A stretch of 64,000 nt of DNA, taken from the NCBI RefSeq assembly GCF_000716595.1, contig NZ_JNXC01000001.1, positions 372,001 through 436,000 of the forward strand. The letters run 5' to 3'. This stretch comes from Saccharothrix sp. NRRL B-16314 (GTDB lineage: Bacteria > Actinomycetota > Actinomycetes > Mycobacteriales > Pseudonocardiaceae). The notes under the pieces are model-generated. The model had not been told where the DNA came from. It was given only the letters and a program-made list of their open reading frames with translations, and searched no databases. A program made the translations under genes and the position numbers. Shown piece after piece: positions 28,206 to 35,347 of this stretch (positions are counted from its first letter, which is position 1; every line of letters starts with the position of its first letter).

Positions 28206-29521
28206 CACGCCCCCAGCAGGCTCTGCCCGCACACCCGCACGACGTTGCCGTTCACGCCGGCCGACGCCGGGTGCGCGAACCACGCGATCGTCTCGGCGAC
28301 GTCCACCGGCAGCCCGCCCTGCGACATGCTGTTCATCCGCCGCCCCGCCTCGCGGATGAACAGCGGCACGGCGGCCGTCATCCTCGTCTCGATGAACCCC
28401 GGCGCGACCGCGTTCACCGTGGCCCGGCCCGCGACCCGCCGGGACAGCGAGTCGACCATGCCGATCACGCCCGCCTTGCTGGTGGCGTAGTTGGTCTGGC
28501 CGACGTTCCCGGCGATGCCCGCGATGGACGACACGCCGATGATCCGTCCGTTGGGCCGCACGCCATCCGCCTCGAACAACGCCTCGTCGACCCGTTCCTG
28601 CGCGGCCAGGTTCACCGTGATCACCGCGTTCCACCGGTCCTCGTCCATCCGGCCGAGCGTGCGGTCCCGCGTGATGCCCGCGTTGTGCACCACGACGTCC
28701 ACACCACTGTGCCGCTGCGTGACGTGCCCGACGATCCGCGCGGGCGCGTCCGGCGCGGTGAGGTCGAGTTGGAGCGCGGTGCCGCCGACCCGGTTCGCCA
28801 CCGTCGACAGCTCGTCGCCCTGCGCCGGCACGTCCAGGCACACGACGTGCGCGCCGTCGCGGCCCAGCACCTCGGCGATCGCCGCGCCGATGCCCCGCGA
28901 CGCGCCGGTGACCAGCGCGACCTTCCCGGCCAGCGGTCGGTCCCAGTCCTCCGGCTCGGTCACGTCGGCCGGCCCGATCCGGATCACCTGCCCCGACACG
29001 TACGCGGACCGCCCGGACAGCAGGAACCGCAGCGTCGACCCGATCGCGTCCTCGGCGCCGGGCGCGACGTACACGAGCTGCGCCGTGCCGCCCCGCTTCA
29101 GCTCCTTGCCGACGCTCCGCGTGAACCCCTCCAGCGCGCGCTGCGCGATCTGCGACTCGGCCTGCTCGGGCGGCGTGCCGAGGACGACCACCCGCCCGCA
29201 CGGCCCGAGCGACCGGATCACCGGGTGGAAGAACGCGTGCAGCTCGCGCAACCGCTCGACCGAGTCGATCCCGGACGCGTCGAACACCAGCGCCCCGTAC
29301 CGGTCAGCCGAGGCGACCAGGTGCAACCCCATCGACTTCACCGCCGCGCCGACCGGCTCCACCAGCCGACCACTCCCACCGAGCAGCACGGGCCCGTCGA
29401 GCGGAGGCTGGTCGGGTGCGTGGCGACGCAGCGGGTACGGGTCGGGCAACCCCACCTTGCCCACGACGAACCGCCCGAGGGCGGACCTGGCGAACGACTG
29501 GTACCGATCCATGCGCACCAT
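28205..29521 (-). CDS. High-molecular-weight 3-oxoacyl-(acyl carrier protein) reductase, FabG4-like
   Basis: 438 residues, about twice a normal FabG. The N-terminal 200 residues form a degenerate Rossmann-like domain. The C-terminal SDR domain starts at AGKVALVTGASRGIGAAIAEVLG (about residue 204) and has the catalytic Ser and YxxxK in SSIAGIAGNVGQTNYATSKAG. The length and layout are those of mycobacterial FabG4. ATG at 29519-29521 follows AGGGAG closely. It likely interconverts 3-oxoacyl and 3-hydroxyacyl thioesters, with MaoC as partner. The operator block lies immediately upstream. Confidence 0.9.
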   Translation of the reverse strand: MVRMDRYQSFARSALGRFVVGKVGLPDPYPLRRHAPDQPPLDGPVLLGGSGRLVEPVGAAVKSMGLHLVASADRYGALVFDASGIDSVERLRELHAFFHPVIRSLGPCGRVVVLGTPPEQAESQIAQRALEGFTRSVGKELKRGGTAQLVYVAPGAEDAIGSTLRFLLSGRSAYVSGQVIRIGPADVTEPEDWDRPLAGKVALVTGASRGIGAAIAEVLGRDGAHVVCLDVPAQGDELSTVANRVGGTALQLDLTAPDAPARIVGHVTQRHSGVDVVVHNAGITRDRTLGRMDEDRWNAVITVNLAAQERVDEALFEADGVRPNGRIIGVSSIAGIAGNVGQTNYATSKAGVIGMVDSLSRRVAGRATVNAVAPGFIETRMTAAVPLFIREAGRRMNSMSQGGLPVDVAETIAWFAHPASAGVNGNVVRVCGQSLLGA

Positions 29522-29528
29522 CACACTC

Positions 29529-29563
29529 CCTACTTAAGGGTAAGTCTACTGACGAGTAGGTAA
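29529..29563. promoter_or_regulatory. Operator 2 of the lipid-oxidation regulon
   Basis: The core palindrome TCTACTGACGAGTAGG is at 29545-29560, in the promoter between divergent fabG4-like and thiolase genes. It matches 26629-26663 over 35 bp with six differences. Confidence 0.7.
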
Positions 29564-29599
29564 CATTGCTCCCACCACGCCCACCACCTGGAGGACGAC

Positions 29600-30868
29600 A
29601 TGGCCCGTGTAGCCATCCTCGGCGGCAACCGCATCCCCTTCGCCCGCTCGAACGGCCCCTACGCCACAGCGTCGAACCAGGACATGCTCACCGCCACCCT
29701 GGACGGGCTGGTCAGCCGGTTCGGGCTCCAGGGCGAACGGCTCGGCGAGGTGGTCGCGGGCGCGGTGCTCAAGCACAGCCGCGACTTCAACCTGGTCCGC
29801 GAGGCCGTGCTGGGCAGCCGGCTGTCCGCCGAGACGCCGGCCTACGACGTGCAGCAGGCGTGCGGCACCGGCCTCCAGGCCGTGATCGCGGTGGCCAACA
29901 AGATCGCGCTCGGCCAGATCGACGTCGGCATCGCGGGCGGCGTCGACACCACCAGCGACGCGCCGATCGGCGTGAACGAGGACCTGCGCGGCGTGCTGCT
30001 GGAGTTCAACCGGGCCCGGAGCGTCGGTGCGAAGGTCAAGGCGGCGTTGAAGCTGCGCCCGAAGCACGTGGTGCCGGACGTGCCGCGCAACGGCGAGCCG
30101 CGCACCGGCCTGTCCATGGGCGAGCACGCCGCGATCACCGCTCGGGAGTGGGGGATCGCGCGCGAGGACCAGGACGAACTGGCCGCCGCCAGCCACCGCA
30201 ACCTCGCCGCCGCGTACGAGCGCGGGTTCTTCGACGACCTGGTCACGCCGTTCCAGGGGCTCACCAGGGACCAGAACCTCAGGCCGGACTCGTCCGTCGA
30301 GAAGCTGGCCAGGCTGAAGCCGGCGTTCGGCCGCGGTGAGGGCGCGACGATGACCGCCGGCAACTCCACGCCGCTCACGGACGGCGCGTCGGCCGTGCTG
30401 CTGGCGTCCGACGAGTGGGCCGCCGCGCGGAACCTCCCGGTCCTTGCCCACCTCACGTTCACCGAGACGGCCGCGGTCGACTACGTGCACGGCGGCGAGG
30501 GACTGCTGATGGCACCCGCCTACGCCGTGCCGCGGATGCTCGCGCGGGCCGGGTTGGCGCTGCGGGACTTCGACTTCTACGAGATCCACGAGGCGTTCGC
30601 GTCCCAGGTGCTGGCGACGCTGAAGGCGTGGGAGGACGCGGACTTCTGCAAGGGCAGGCTCGGGCTGGACGGCCCGCTCGGCGCGATCGACCGGTCGAAG
30701 CTGAACGTCAACGGCTCGTCGCTGGCCGCCGGGCACCCGTTCGCGGCCACCGGAGGGCGGATCGTGGCGACGCTGGCGAAGCTCCTGGCCGAGCGCGGAA
30801 CGGGCCGCGGGCTGATCTCGATCTGTGCAGCGGGTGGTCAGGGCGTTACTGCGATCGTGGAGCGCTAG
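29600..30868 (+). CDS. Acetyl-CoA C-acyltransferase (FadA2-like thiolase)
   Basis: 422 residues. The thiolase active-site Cys is in YDVQQACGTGLQA, the His in FYEIHEAFASQVL, and the second Cys in the C-terminal CAAGGQGVTAIVE. Substrate-loop and family landmarks SMGEHAAI and NVNGSSLAAGHPFAATGGR are present. It carries out the final thiolytic step of beta-oxidation. The ATG has a GGAGG ribosome site. It is divergent from fabG4-like across the operator and is probably co-regulated with it. Confidence 0.94.
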   Translation: MARVAILGGNRIPFARSNGPYATASNQDMLTATLDGLVSRFGLQGERLGEVVAGAVLKHSRDFNLVREAVLGSRLSAETPAYDVQQACGTGLQAVIAVANKIALGQIDVGIAGGVDTTSDAPIGVNEDLRGVLLEFNRARSVGAKVKAALKLRPKHVVPDVPRNGEPRTGLSMGEHAAITAREWGIAREDQDELAAASHRNLAAAYERGFFDDLVTPFQGLTRDQNLRPDSSVEKLARLKPAFGRGEGATMTAGNSTPLTDGASAVLLASDEWAAARNLPVLAHLTFTETAAVDYVHGGEGLLMAPAYAVPRMLARAGLALRDFDFYEIHEAFASQVLATLKAWEDADFCKGRLGLDGPLGAIDRSKLNVNGSSLAAGHPFAATGGRIVATLAKLLAERGTGRGLISICAAGGQGVTAIVER

Positions 30869-30933
30869 GCCGTTCATTACTCCGAACGGGTGTTAGCAGT
30901 AACGCATCGGGTGCTCATTCCGTTTCCAAATGC

Positions 30934-32064
30934 ATGAACCACTCACGGCTCTTCGCCGCAGTCGTGCTTGTGGCGGCATCCTGTGCTGCCTGCGGGGAGA
31001 CGTCCCGCGAATCCACCACCATTCGCATCGGCGTCACCGCCTCGGCCAACGAACCGCGGGTCGAGCTCACCAGCACGGTGGTCGACCGGCTGTCGGAAGC
31101 CGTCGACAAGGGCGTGACCAGGGTCGTCGTCTACCGGCAGGGTGACGCCGCCGGCGGCGCGTACTCGGACGAGGACTTCACCGTTCGAGACGGGAACGAG
31201 GTGGAGAGCGACTCGGCCCTGCGCCGCCTCGGCTTCGAGCAGAACCTGAACCGGTTGACCGGGGAGCTCGCGCAGGTCGGCGGCACCAGTCCCCGGCTCG
31301 ACCCGCTGGCCGTGCTCGCGGACATGGCCTCGGCGGAGGGACCGGCCCTGCTCGTGCTGCAGACCAGCGGGTTGCAGACCACCGACCCGATCGACCTGAC
31401 CCGGCTCGGGCTCGACTTCGACGTGTCCGCGGTGGTCGCGTCGGTGCCGGACGACGCGCTGCCCGAGCTGACCGGCAAGGACGTGATCTTCTCCGGGCTC
31501 GGGCAGGTGACGGGCGCGCAGAAGCCGCTGCCGCAGGGTGCGAAGGAGGCGTTGGTCGAGCTGTGGATGGGCATCTGCGCGAAGTTCGACGCGAAGAGCT
31601 GCACCCACGACACGGAGCCGGTGCCCGGCCGTGCGTCCATCGGCCGCGGCGAGGTGCCGGCGGTGGACATCGGCGAGGTCGTGCACCAGGACGCTTTGGT
31701 GCACATCCCCACTGCGGTGCTGTTCAAGGCGGGCACCGACCAGCTCGCGCCCGGCGCGCGTGAGGTGCTGGAGGACGTGGCGAAGAAGTTCGACGGCCGC
31801 ACCACCGCGCGGGTCATCGTGCGCACGGCCACCTCGTCGTCGATCGAGGCGGCGTTGGACCTGACCCAGCGGCGTGGCCGGCGGGTGGTGGCCGAGCTGG
31901 TCGACCTCGGCGTGAGCCGGTCCGCGTTCGTCGAGGTGATCGGCGCCGGTTTCACGTCACCGCTGGCCGTCGACGTGGACGGCTCGGGCGAGCTGATCCC
32001 GGCCGCCGCCGCCCGCAACCGCGCCGTGGCGGTCGAACTGGTCGAACCCCGAACCAGCAGCTGA
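30934..32064 (+). CDS. Lipoprotein with C-terminal OmpA-like domain
   Basis: 376 residues from ATG 30934. The signal peptide MNHSRLFAAVVLVAASCAAC ends in a Cys-rich lipobox region, so the mature protein should be membrane-anchored outside. The middle is soluble, with a von Willebrand-like or Rossmann-like feel (GPALLVLQTSGLQTTD). The C-terminal 110 residues resemble OmpA/MotB peptidoglycan-binding domains: PTAVLFKAGTDQLAPGAREVL and RGRRVVAELVDLGV. Actinobacterial proteins of this type are of unknown role, possibly linking envelope layers. Confidence 0.75.
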   Translation: MNHSRLFAAVVLVAASCAACGETSRESTTIRIGVTASANEPRVELTSTVVDRLSEAVDKGVTRVVVYRQGDAAGGAYSDEDFTVRDGNEVESDSALRRLGFEQNLNRLTGELAQVGGTSPRLDPLAVLADMASAEGPALLVLQTSGLQTTDPIDLTRLGLDFDVSAVVASVPDDALPELTGKDVIFSGLGQVTGAQKPLPQGAKEALVELWMGICAKFDAKSCTHDTEPVPGRASIGRGEVPAVDIGEVVHQDALVHIPTAVLFKAGTDQLAPGAREVLEDVAKKFDGRTTARVIVRTATSSSIEAALDLTQRRGRRVVAELVDLGVSRSAFVEVIGAGFTSPLAVDVDGSGELIPAAAARNRAVAVELVEPRTSS

Positions 32065-32070
32065 CCCCGA

Positions 32071-32132
32071 GAGTCCTACGTTCCGAACGACCGTGTCCTA
32101 CGTTCGGAACCCCTGAATTCAACGCTCGGAAC
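32071..32132. repeat. Dispersed intergenic repeat, three units
   Basis: Three degenerate units of about 18-22 bp: GAGTCCTACGTTCCGAAC, GTGTCCTACGTTCGGAAC and TGAATTCAACGCTCGGAAC. The same unit type recurs at 54668-54734. It lies between gene 3' ends. Confidence 0.7.
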
Positions 32133-32142
32133 GCGGCGGAGG

Positions 32143-32769
32143 TCAGTCGAGGAGCGTCCAGGTGGCCGTGCAGCGGACCGTGACCACGATCTGCTGGGCC
32201 TCCAGGTTGAGCTGGTCCATCTGCGGCGGCACGCCGGGCGAGCCGCCGCCGAAACCGGCCGCCATCACCCGGTTCGACTCGGCCGCCCACATCTCGGCGT
32301 CGCCGTCGGTCAGCCGCTGGAGCGGGCCGAGCCGTGCGCCGAGGGCTTCCGCGTACCCCTCGGCACGGCGGCGCGCGTCCACCACGGCCTCGCGCTGCGC
32401 CTCACGGACGGCGTCCGCGTCGTCCTTGACCTGCCACGTCGGCCCGTTGAGCCACGTCGGCTCGGCGACCACGAGAGCGGCCAGCAGGTCGTCGAGGCCG
32501 GCGACGTCGTCGACCCGGATCAGGTAGTTCTGCGCGGCACGGCTGCCGGAGCGGCGCCTGCCGTCCCAGTTGTCGTGCACGTTCAGCTGCCGCGACCGGA
32601 CCTCGACGCCCGGCCGTTCGAACGCGGGCTCCACCCCGGCGACCCGCGCGGTCAGCGCGTCCACCGCCTCGTTGCGCGTCGAGCCCGTCGTCTCGAAGCT
32701 CACGTTCACCTCGGCCCGGTCGGCGGTCCGCTCGACCTTGCCGACGCCCTTCGTCACCACCTCAGCCAT
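32143..32769 (-). CDS. SIMPL domain protein (DUF541)
   Basis: 208 residues. Typical SIMPL features are the opening TKGVGKVERTADRAEVNVSFETTG, the middle RAAQNYLIRVDDVAGLDDLLAALV, REAQREAVVDARRRAEGYAEALGARLG and the C-terminal QIVVTVRCTATWTL. There is no signal peptide, unlike many Gram-negative members. Function unknown; SIMPL proteins have been tied to stress and signalling. It is convergent with the lipoprotein gene across the dispersed repeat. Confidence 0.85.
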   Translation of the reverse strand: MAEVVTKGVGKVERTADRAEVNVSFETTGSTRNEAVDALTARVAGVEPAFERPGVEVRSRQLNVHDNWDGRRRSGSRAAQNYLIRVDDVAGLDDLLAALVVAEPTWLNGPTWQVKDDADAVREAQREAVVDARRRAEGYAEALGARLGPLQRLTDGDAEMWAAESNRVMAAGFGGGSPGVPPQMDQLNLEAQQIVVTVRCTATWTLLD

Positions 32770-32892
32770 GACGCCGACGCTACCGGTGATCGGGCTCGAT
32801 AACTCGGTCTACATTTTTCCCTAGACGACCGAATACAGGGCGACACGGCCTGAGTATTGGATCGGTCGTAGACACCTCGATACCGTCCGAGG

Positions 32893-34086
32893 ATGGACCC
32901 GGTGCGCAACCCGTTCGCCCCCGGTGCCGGTCAACGGCCACCTGAGCTGGCGGGGCGCGACAAGGAAGTCGGCGCGTTCGAGGTGGTGCTCGAACGGGTG
33001 GCGCGCGGTCGGCCGGAACGCAGTCTCGTGCTCACCGGGCTGCGCGGCGTCGGCAAGACGGTGCTGCTCGGCGAGCTGCGGTCGATGGCGGTCAAGCGCG
33101 GGTGGGGCGCGGGGAAGATCGAGGCACGGCCGGAGGCGGGGCTGCGGCGGCCGTTGTCGGCGGCGTTGCACCGGGCGATCCGCGACCTGGCCGTGCGGCA
33201 CCGTGCGCCGGAACGGGTGGAGGCGGTGCTCGGGGTGCTGAAGGCGTTCGCGCTGCGGGCCAATCCCGAGGACGCGAAGCTGCGCGACCGGTGGCAGCCG
33301 GGGATCGACGTGCCGGCGGCGGTCGGCCGGGCGGACTCCGGTGACATCGAGATCGACCTGGTGGAGCTGTTCACCGAGGTCGCCGAGCTGGCGCAGGACG
33401 TCGGCACCGGGGTGGCGCTGCTGATCGACGAGATGCAGGACGTGCGGGCGGACGACATCTCGGCGCTGTGCGCGGCCTGCCACGAGCTGTCGCAGTCCGG
33501 TGCGCCGCTGGTCGTGGTCGGCGCCGGGCTGCCGCACCTGCCCGCCGTGCTGTCGGCGTCCAAGTCGTACTCGGAGCGGCTGTTCCGGTACGTGCGGATC
33601 GACCGGCTGTCCCGGGAGGACGCGGACCGGGCGGTGCTGGCGCCGGTCGACCGCGAGGAGGCCGGGATCGAGCCGGAGGCGTTGGACGCGCTGTTCGACG
33701 CGTCGGGCGGCTACCCGTACTTCATCCAGGCCTACGGCAAGGCTGCGTGGGACGCGGCGCCCGCCGACCCGATCACCGCGATGGACGTGGCGGTGGCCGC
33801 GCCGGAGGCGGACGCCGAGCTGGCGGTCGGGTTCTTCGGGTCGCGGTACGAGCGGGCGACGCCGGCCGAGCGGGAGTACCTGCGGGCGATGGCGGAGCTG
33901 ACCGACGGCAAGGACGCGGGCGTGAACACGGCGCAGGTGGCGGACCACCTGGGGCGCAAGCCGTCGTCGTTGTCGCCGGCGCGGGACAGCCTGATCAAGA
34001 AGGGGCTCGTGTACTCGGCCGAACGCGGGCAGATCGCGTTCACCGTGCCGCACTTCGGTCGGTTCCTGCTCGGGCGTGAGGACTGA
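32893..34086 (+). CDS. AAA+ ATPase of the ORC1/ATPase_2 type
   Basis: 397 residues. Walker A is TGLRGVGKTVLL near residue 50 and Walker B is ALLIDEMQDV near 175, followed by a sensor-like VVGAGLPHLP. A C-terminal winged-helix region has VADHLGRKPSSLSPARDSLIKKGLVYS. Proteins of this build are often annotated as AAA ATPases without known function; related ones bind DNA. Its -10 element TACCGT ends six bases before the ATG, implying a leaderless transcript. Confidence 0.82.
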   Translation: MDPVRNPFAPGAGQRPPELAGRDKEVGAFEVVLERVARGRPERSLVLTGLRGVGKTVLLGELRSMAVKRGWGAGKIEARPEAGLRRPLSAALHRAIRDLAVRHRAPERVEAVLGVLKAFALRANPEDAKLRDRWQPGIDVPAAVGRADSGDIEIDLVELFTEVAELAQDVGTGVALLIDEMQDVRADDISALCAACHELSQSGAPLVVVGAGLPHLPAVLSASKSYSERLFRYVRIDRLSREDADRAVLAPVDREEAGIEPEALDALFDASGGYPYFIQAYGKAAWDAAPADPITAMDVAVAAPEADAELAVGFFGSRYERATPAEREYLRAMAELTDGKDAGVNTAQVADHLGRKPSSLSPARDSLIKKGLVYSAERGQIAFTVPHFGRFLLGRED

Positions 34087-34137
34087 CGTCAGGCGGCTGA
34101 CCTGCGGTTGTTCGCTAGCTGTGGTCGCATTGCGTGG

Positions 34138-34155
34138 TCTAGCGCGCACGCTAGA
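34138..34155 (+). terminator. Hairpin downstream of the AAA ATPase gene
   Basis: TCTAGCG-CGCA-CGCTAGA, a perfect 7-bp stem about 50 bp past the stop. No T-run follows, so terminator function is uncertain. Confidence 0.4.
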
Positions 34156-34341
34156 GAGTCGGCCTGAGCGCGTCCGGCCCAACAGGTGTACGCCAGGCGA
34201 ATCAACGGGGCTGTTGCGGTAAAGACCGATGATTCGTCGGCATGTGCGGCACCTCACCGGAAAATCGGGTGCGCGAGAGCCGTGGTGGGTGCATACTTGA
34301 GGCACACCACCAAGAAGAACTTTGAGAGGGATGAACCCCCG

Positions 34342-34488
34342 ATGAACTTCACTGCGAAGCTCCGCGCTCGTCGTGTCGAGGCTCGCAACCGCAAGGCTGT
34401 CGCCCGCGCGATCGACATGGCGTCCACCCCGGCCATGCGGCACGAGCTGATGGCCATCGCCCAGGCCCAGGTGTCGTCCCTCCGCTGA
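34342..34488 (+). CDS. Small conserved basic protein
   Basis: 48 residues: begins MNFTAKLRARRVEARNRKAV and ends AQAQVSSLR. A GAGAGGGATG ribosome region precedes the ATG at 34342. Short basic helical proteins with this pattern (RRxEA, then PAMRxELxAIA) occur widely in actinomycetes without assigned function. It is followed by a strong terminator, so it is an independent transcription unit. Confidence 0.6.
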   Translation: MNFTAKLRARRVEARNRKAVARAIDMASTPAMRHELMAIAQAQVSSLR

Positions 34489-34571
34489 GGGGTGACCCAC
34501 CGGCGCGCGTGACGACCACCCGATCGACACCGGGTGTGCCGCCCCGTCGTCCGCACGCCGTCGAAGGGAAC

Positions 34572-34612
34572 GACGAGACCCTGCCGCACCTCCCGCGCGG
34601 CAGGGTCTCGTC
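34572..34612 (+). terminator. Strong terminator after the small basic protein gene
   Basis: GACGAGACCCTGCCGC and GCGGCAGGGTCTCGTC form a perfect 16-bp stem with a 9-nt loop. Confidence 0.8.
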
Positions 34613-34625
34613 ACATCATTCGAAA

Positions 34626-34641
34626 CGTGATCTGCGTCACA
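34626..34641. promoter_or_regulatory. Crp/Fnr-type palindrome
   Basis: CGTGATCTGCGTCACA fits the actinobacterial Crp consensus TGTGA-N6-TCACA with one mismatch. It lies between two hairpins. No target gene is obvious, unless a small RNA starts here. Confidence 0.4.
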
Positions 34642-34690
34642 CCCTATGGGTGATGTAACAGTCCACGATCGTGTATCGATGTTTCAGATG

Positions 34691-34735
34691 ACCCCGCGAT
34701 GCTGTCGGACCCCCGACCTGGCAGCACCGCGGGGT
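34691..34735. terminator. Compound terminator-like hairpin
   Basis: ACCCCGCG pairs with CGCGGGGT, and TGCTG with CAGCA inside. On the plus strand it continues into TTT. It may end a short transcript starting near 34640 or one coming from the opposite strand. Confidence 0.55.
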
Positions 34736-34911
34736 TTCCCATGCGCCGGCTACTTGACCGTGGCCGAGCCGTTCCAGGTGCAGTCCGTTCTGCGGGCACC
34801 CCTGATCATCACTAGCTCCCCCTGGATGGTTGTTCCGTCCCCCATGTGGACAACACCATCGTGCCACCGGGGTCTGACAGTTTCTTGTGCGTTTGCTGAG
34901 AGCATGACCCG

Positions 34912-35289
34912 ATGACGTCCCCGCTCCTGGTCGTGGACGCGGCCAACGTCGTCGGCTCCGTCCCGGACGGCTGGTGGCGCGACCGGGCCGGCGCCGCCAC
35001 CCGCCTGCGCGACGACCTGGTGGAGGTCGCCGAACAAGGCCTGCCGACCCTCCCCGGCCCGCTGGACGTGGTCATGGTGGTCGAGGGCAAGGCCCGGCAC
35101 GTCGAGTCGGTCCCCGGCGTCCGCGTCGTCCCGGCCACCGGTTCCGGCGACGACGCGATCGTGGACGTGGTCCGCGCCAACCCGGACCGCCCCTGCACCG
35201 TGATCACCGCCGACCGCGCCCTCCGCGACCGCGTCACGGCCCTCGCCGCCACCGTCCTCGGCCCCCGCACCGTCCGCCGTCCCCGTTGA
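34912..35289 (+). CDS. NYN/PIN-like small protein
   Basis: 125 residues starting LLVVDAANVVGSVPDGWWRDRAGAA. The acidic strand-end residues (VVDAAN, VVEGKARH, GSGDDAIVD, VITADRALRDRV) follow the Rossmann-like order of NYN/PIN ribonuclease domains, with DD in the middle and D near the end. Similar actinobacterial proteins are sometimes labelled NTP pyrophosphohydrolase. Nuclease activity is inference. GAGCAT ends six bases before the ATG, possibly a -10 for a leaderless transcript. Confidence 0.65.
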   Translation: MTSPLLVVDAANVVGSVPDGWWRDRAGAATRLRDDLVEVAEQGLPTLPGPLDVVMVVEGKARHVESVPGVRVVPATGSGDDAIVDVVRANPDRPCTVITADRALRDRVTALAATVLGPRTVRRPR

Positions 35290-35347
35290 GCGTGCCCTTC
35301 CCGGTCCAGCCACGCGTCCCAGCTGGTGGACCGGGAAATAGGTCGGT

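Larger units (their letters stand above)
34613..34911. other. Intergenic region with a Crp-like site and a hairpin
   Basis: 299 bp between the terminator at 34612 and the next gene, with no certain gene. It contains a GTGA-N6-TCAC palindrome and a 45-bp hairpin. A minus-strand reading frame of about 30-50 codons ending at 34750 is possible but lacks a ribosome site. Confidence 0.5.

Noticed and set aside
34750..34914. Tiny minus-strand gene ending TDCTWNGSATVK
   Set aside because: No ribosome site or -10 box at any of its start codons, and codon use is not clearly coding. Kept only as a possibility.
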